Shown: piece by piece, positions 35,805-37,006 of the stretch
How positions within the stretch are numbered: the stretch's first letter is position 1
How the letters are laid out: the number at the start of each line of letters is the position of its first letter
Assembly (NCBI GenBank): GCA_028280515.1
Contig: JANQLP010000136.1
Span: 1 to 37,006 of the forward strand
Source of the DNA: Hyphomicrobiales bacterium
GTDB taxonomy: Bacteria > Pseudomonadota > Alphaproteobacteria > Rhizobiales > Methyloligellaceae
Direction of reading: 5' to 3'
Length of the DNA stretch: 37,006 bases
Position numbers and translations under genes: made by a program
Notes under the pieces: generated by a model
Told to the model about the DNA's origin: nothing
What the model saw: the letters and a program-made list of their open reading frames with translations, nothing else
The model's database searches: none

Positions 35805-37006
35805 CTATACGATCTCGCGAAAGCGGTTGGTGATCGGATAGCGCCGGTCGCGGCCAAAGTTCTTTTGTGTGATTTTAACCCCCGGCGGTGATTGGCGGCG
35901 TTTGTACTCCGCCAGATAGAGTAGTCGCTCCACGTCGCCGACGGTCTTCCTGTCATGGCCGCGGGCGATGATGTCGGCAAGCGGCATCTCCTGCTCAACG
36001 AGGCATTCGAGAATATCGTCCAGCACATCGTAAGGCGGCAGAGAGTCCTGATCGGTCTGCCCGGGCTTGAGTTCGGCGGTGGGCGCCTTGGTGATGATGT
36101 TCTCCGGAATGACGATGCCATCCGGCCCCAGGCCGCCGCGCGGCACATGCGCGTTGCGCCAGCGCGCCAACGCATAGACCTCCGTCTTGTACAGGTCCTT
36201 GATCGGATTGAAGCCGCCATTCATGTCACCGTAGAGCGTCGCGTAGCCGACCGACATTTCCGATTTGTTGCCGGTGGTGACGAGCATCGACCCGAACTTG
36301 TTGGACACGGCCATGAGCATCGTGCCCCGGGCCCGGGACTGAACGTTCTCTTCCGCGGTATCCGCGGGCAGCCCGTCGAACAAGGGCGCAAGGCTCTCGG
36401 CGAACCCGTCGACCGGCTTGTGGACGGGGACGATATCGTAGCGCACGCCCAGCGCCTCGGCACATTCCGCGGCGTCGTTCAGGCTTTCATTGCTCGTGTA
36501 GGCGTACGGCAACATCACGCAGTGCACTTTCTCCGCACCGAGCGCGTCGACGGAAATGGCCGCGCAGACGGCTGAATCGATGCCACCGGAAAGCCCAAGT
36601 ACAACACCGGGAAAGCCGTTTTTGCTGACGTAGTCTCTCAAGCCGAGAACGCACGCCGCATAGTTCGCGGCATCACCCTCCTCGATCGTCGCCAGCTCTC
36701 CTTTTCCACAGCGCCACGTCTCGCCGTCGCGGGTCCACTCGGTGAAGACAATGGCTTCCTCCCAGGCCGGGAGTTGAAGGGCGAGCGAGCTGTCCTTGTT
36801 CAGTACGAACGACGCGCCGTCGAAAACCAGCTCGTCCTGTCCGCCAACCTGATTGACATAGGCGAGTGGGACGCCGGTTTCGGTGACACGGGCCGCGGCA
36901 AGGTTGACGCGTACGTCCATCTTCCCGGAGGAATAGGGCGAACCGTTCGGTACGAGCAGAAGCTCGGCGCCCGTTTCCACGAGGCATTCGCAGACTTCCT
37001 CGCCCC
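35805..37006 (-). CDS. nadE: Glutamine-dependent NAD+ synthetase, N-terminus beyond the window
   Basis: NadE amidates nicotinic acid adenine dinucleotide to NAD+. The glutaminase-linked form takes ammonia from glutamine. About 400 C-terminal residues are present, and the frame stays open to the window edge. The first part is the end of the nitrilase-like glutaminase domain (GAELLLVPNGSPY). Its catalytic cysteine should lie just outside the window. The synthetase domain has the P-loop LGLSGGIDSAV, LPYAYTSNESLNDA, TGNKSEMSVGYATLYGDM, KDLYKTEVYALA and the C-terminal KRRQSPPGVKIT. It is a partial gene only because of the window edge, not because of damage. Confidence 0.96.
   Translation of the reverse strand, partial: GEEVCECLVETGAELLLVPNGSPYSSGKMDVRVNLAAARVTETGVPLAYVNQVGGQDELVFDGASFVLNKDSSLALQLPAWEEAIVFTEWTRDGETWRCGKGELATIEEGDAANYAACVLGLRDYVSKNGFPGVVLGLSGGIDSAVCAAISVDALGAEKVHCVMLPYAYTSNESLNDAAECAEALGVRYDIVPVHKPVDGFAESLAPLFDGLPADTAEENVQSRARGTMLMAVSNKFGSMLVTTGNKSEMSVGYATLYGDMNGGFNPIKDLYKTEVYALARWRNAHVPRGGLGPDGIVIPENIITKAPTAELKPGQTDQDSLPPYDVLDDILECLVEQEMPLADIIARGHDRKTVGDVERLLYLAEYKRRQSPPGVKITQKNFGRDRRYPITNRFREIV

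Overview
The window is GC-rich chromosomal DNA densely packed with mostly core genes. It looks alphaproteobacterial, and I would guess Hyphomicrobiales. The reasons are the gene clusters (yfgM-bamB-der; ppx-rlmE / guaB-rsmB / guaA; psd-pssA; fused cysNC with cysD), a DUF2865-type protein, and a palindromic repeat at the left edge of a kind I recall from Hyphomicrobiales genomes. The genus cannot be told from the sequence alone. No phage, insertion sequence, CRISPR array or rRNA was seen. No gene-free stretch exceeds about 250 bases.

Layout, left to right. (1) 37-98: a palindromic repeat that runs into the 3' end of der. (2) 80-3571, minus strand: yfgM-like, bamB and der, for envelope assembly and ribosome assembly. 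(3) panB (minus) diverges from a small DksA/TraR-type zinc-finger gene (plus), followed by an acyl-CoA synthetase gene broken by a frameshift. (4) 6727-16176, minus strand: ppx/gppA, rlmE, a class III aminotransferase, guaB, rsmB-like, a conserved gene of unknown function, tspO and guaA. This places both GMP-synthesis genes with two RNA methyltransferases. (5) 16354-19722, minus strand: tRNA-Gln(CUG), a 71-residue membrane protein, glnS and UDP-glucose dehydrogenase. (6) 19833-22657, minus strand: cysD and cysNC for sulfate activation. (7) A FecR-domain protein on the plus strand. (8) 23710-28410, minus strand: an Atm1-type ABC exporter, psd, pssA and a D-cysteine desulfhydrase-family enzyme, spaced like an operon. 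(9) A divergent LOG-family gene, then a long perfect inverted repeat (29254-29345), then an EamA transporter. (10) 30389-33492, minus strand: cysS, an overlapping 41-residue membrane protein gene and cimA. (11) A 2-keto-4-pentenoate hydratase-like gene, divergent from a DUF2865 protein, and the C-terminal part of nadE, cut by the right edge.

Most of the content is housekeeping: nucleotide, amino-acid, cofactor and phospholipid synthesis, tRNA charging and RNA modification. I did not find a clear new defence or mobile system. The points most worth a second look are the repeat that supplies the last codons of der, the 27-bp-arm inverted repeat at 29254-29345, the unknown protein at 8853-9860 with an IEEVQTDW motif, the tRNA-Gln/glnS pairing, the unlisted 41-residue gene between cysS and cimA, and the frameshifted synthetase.
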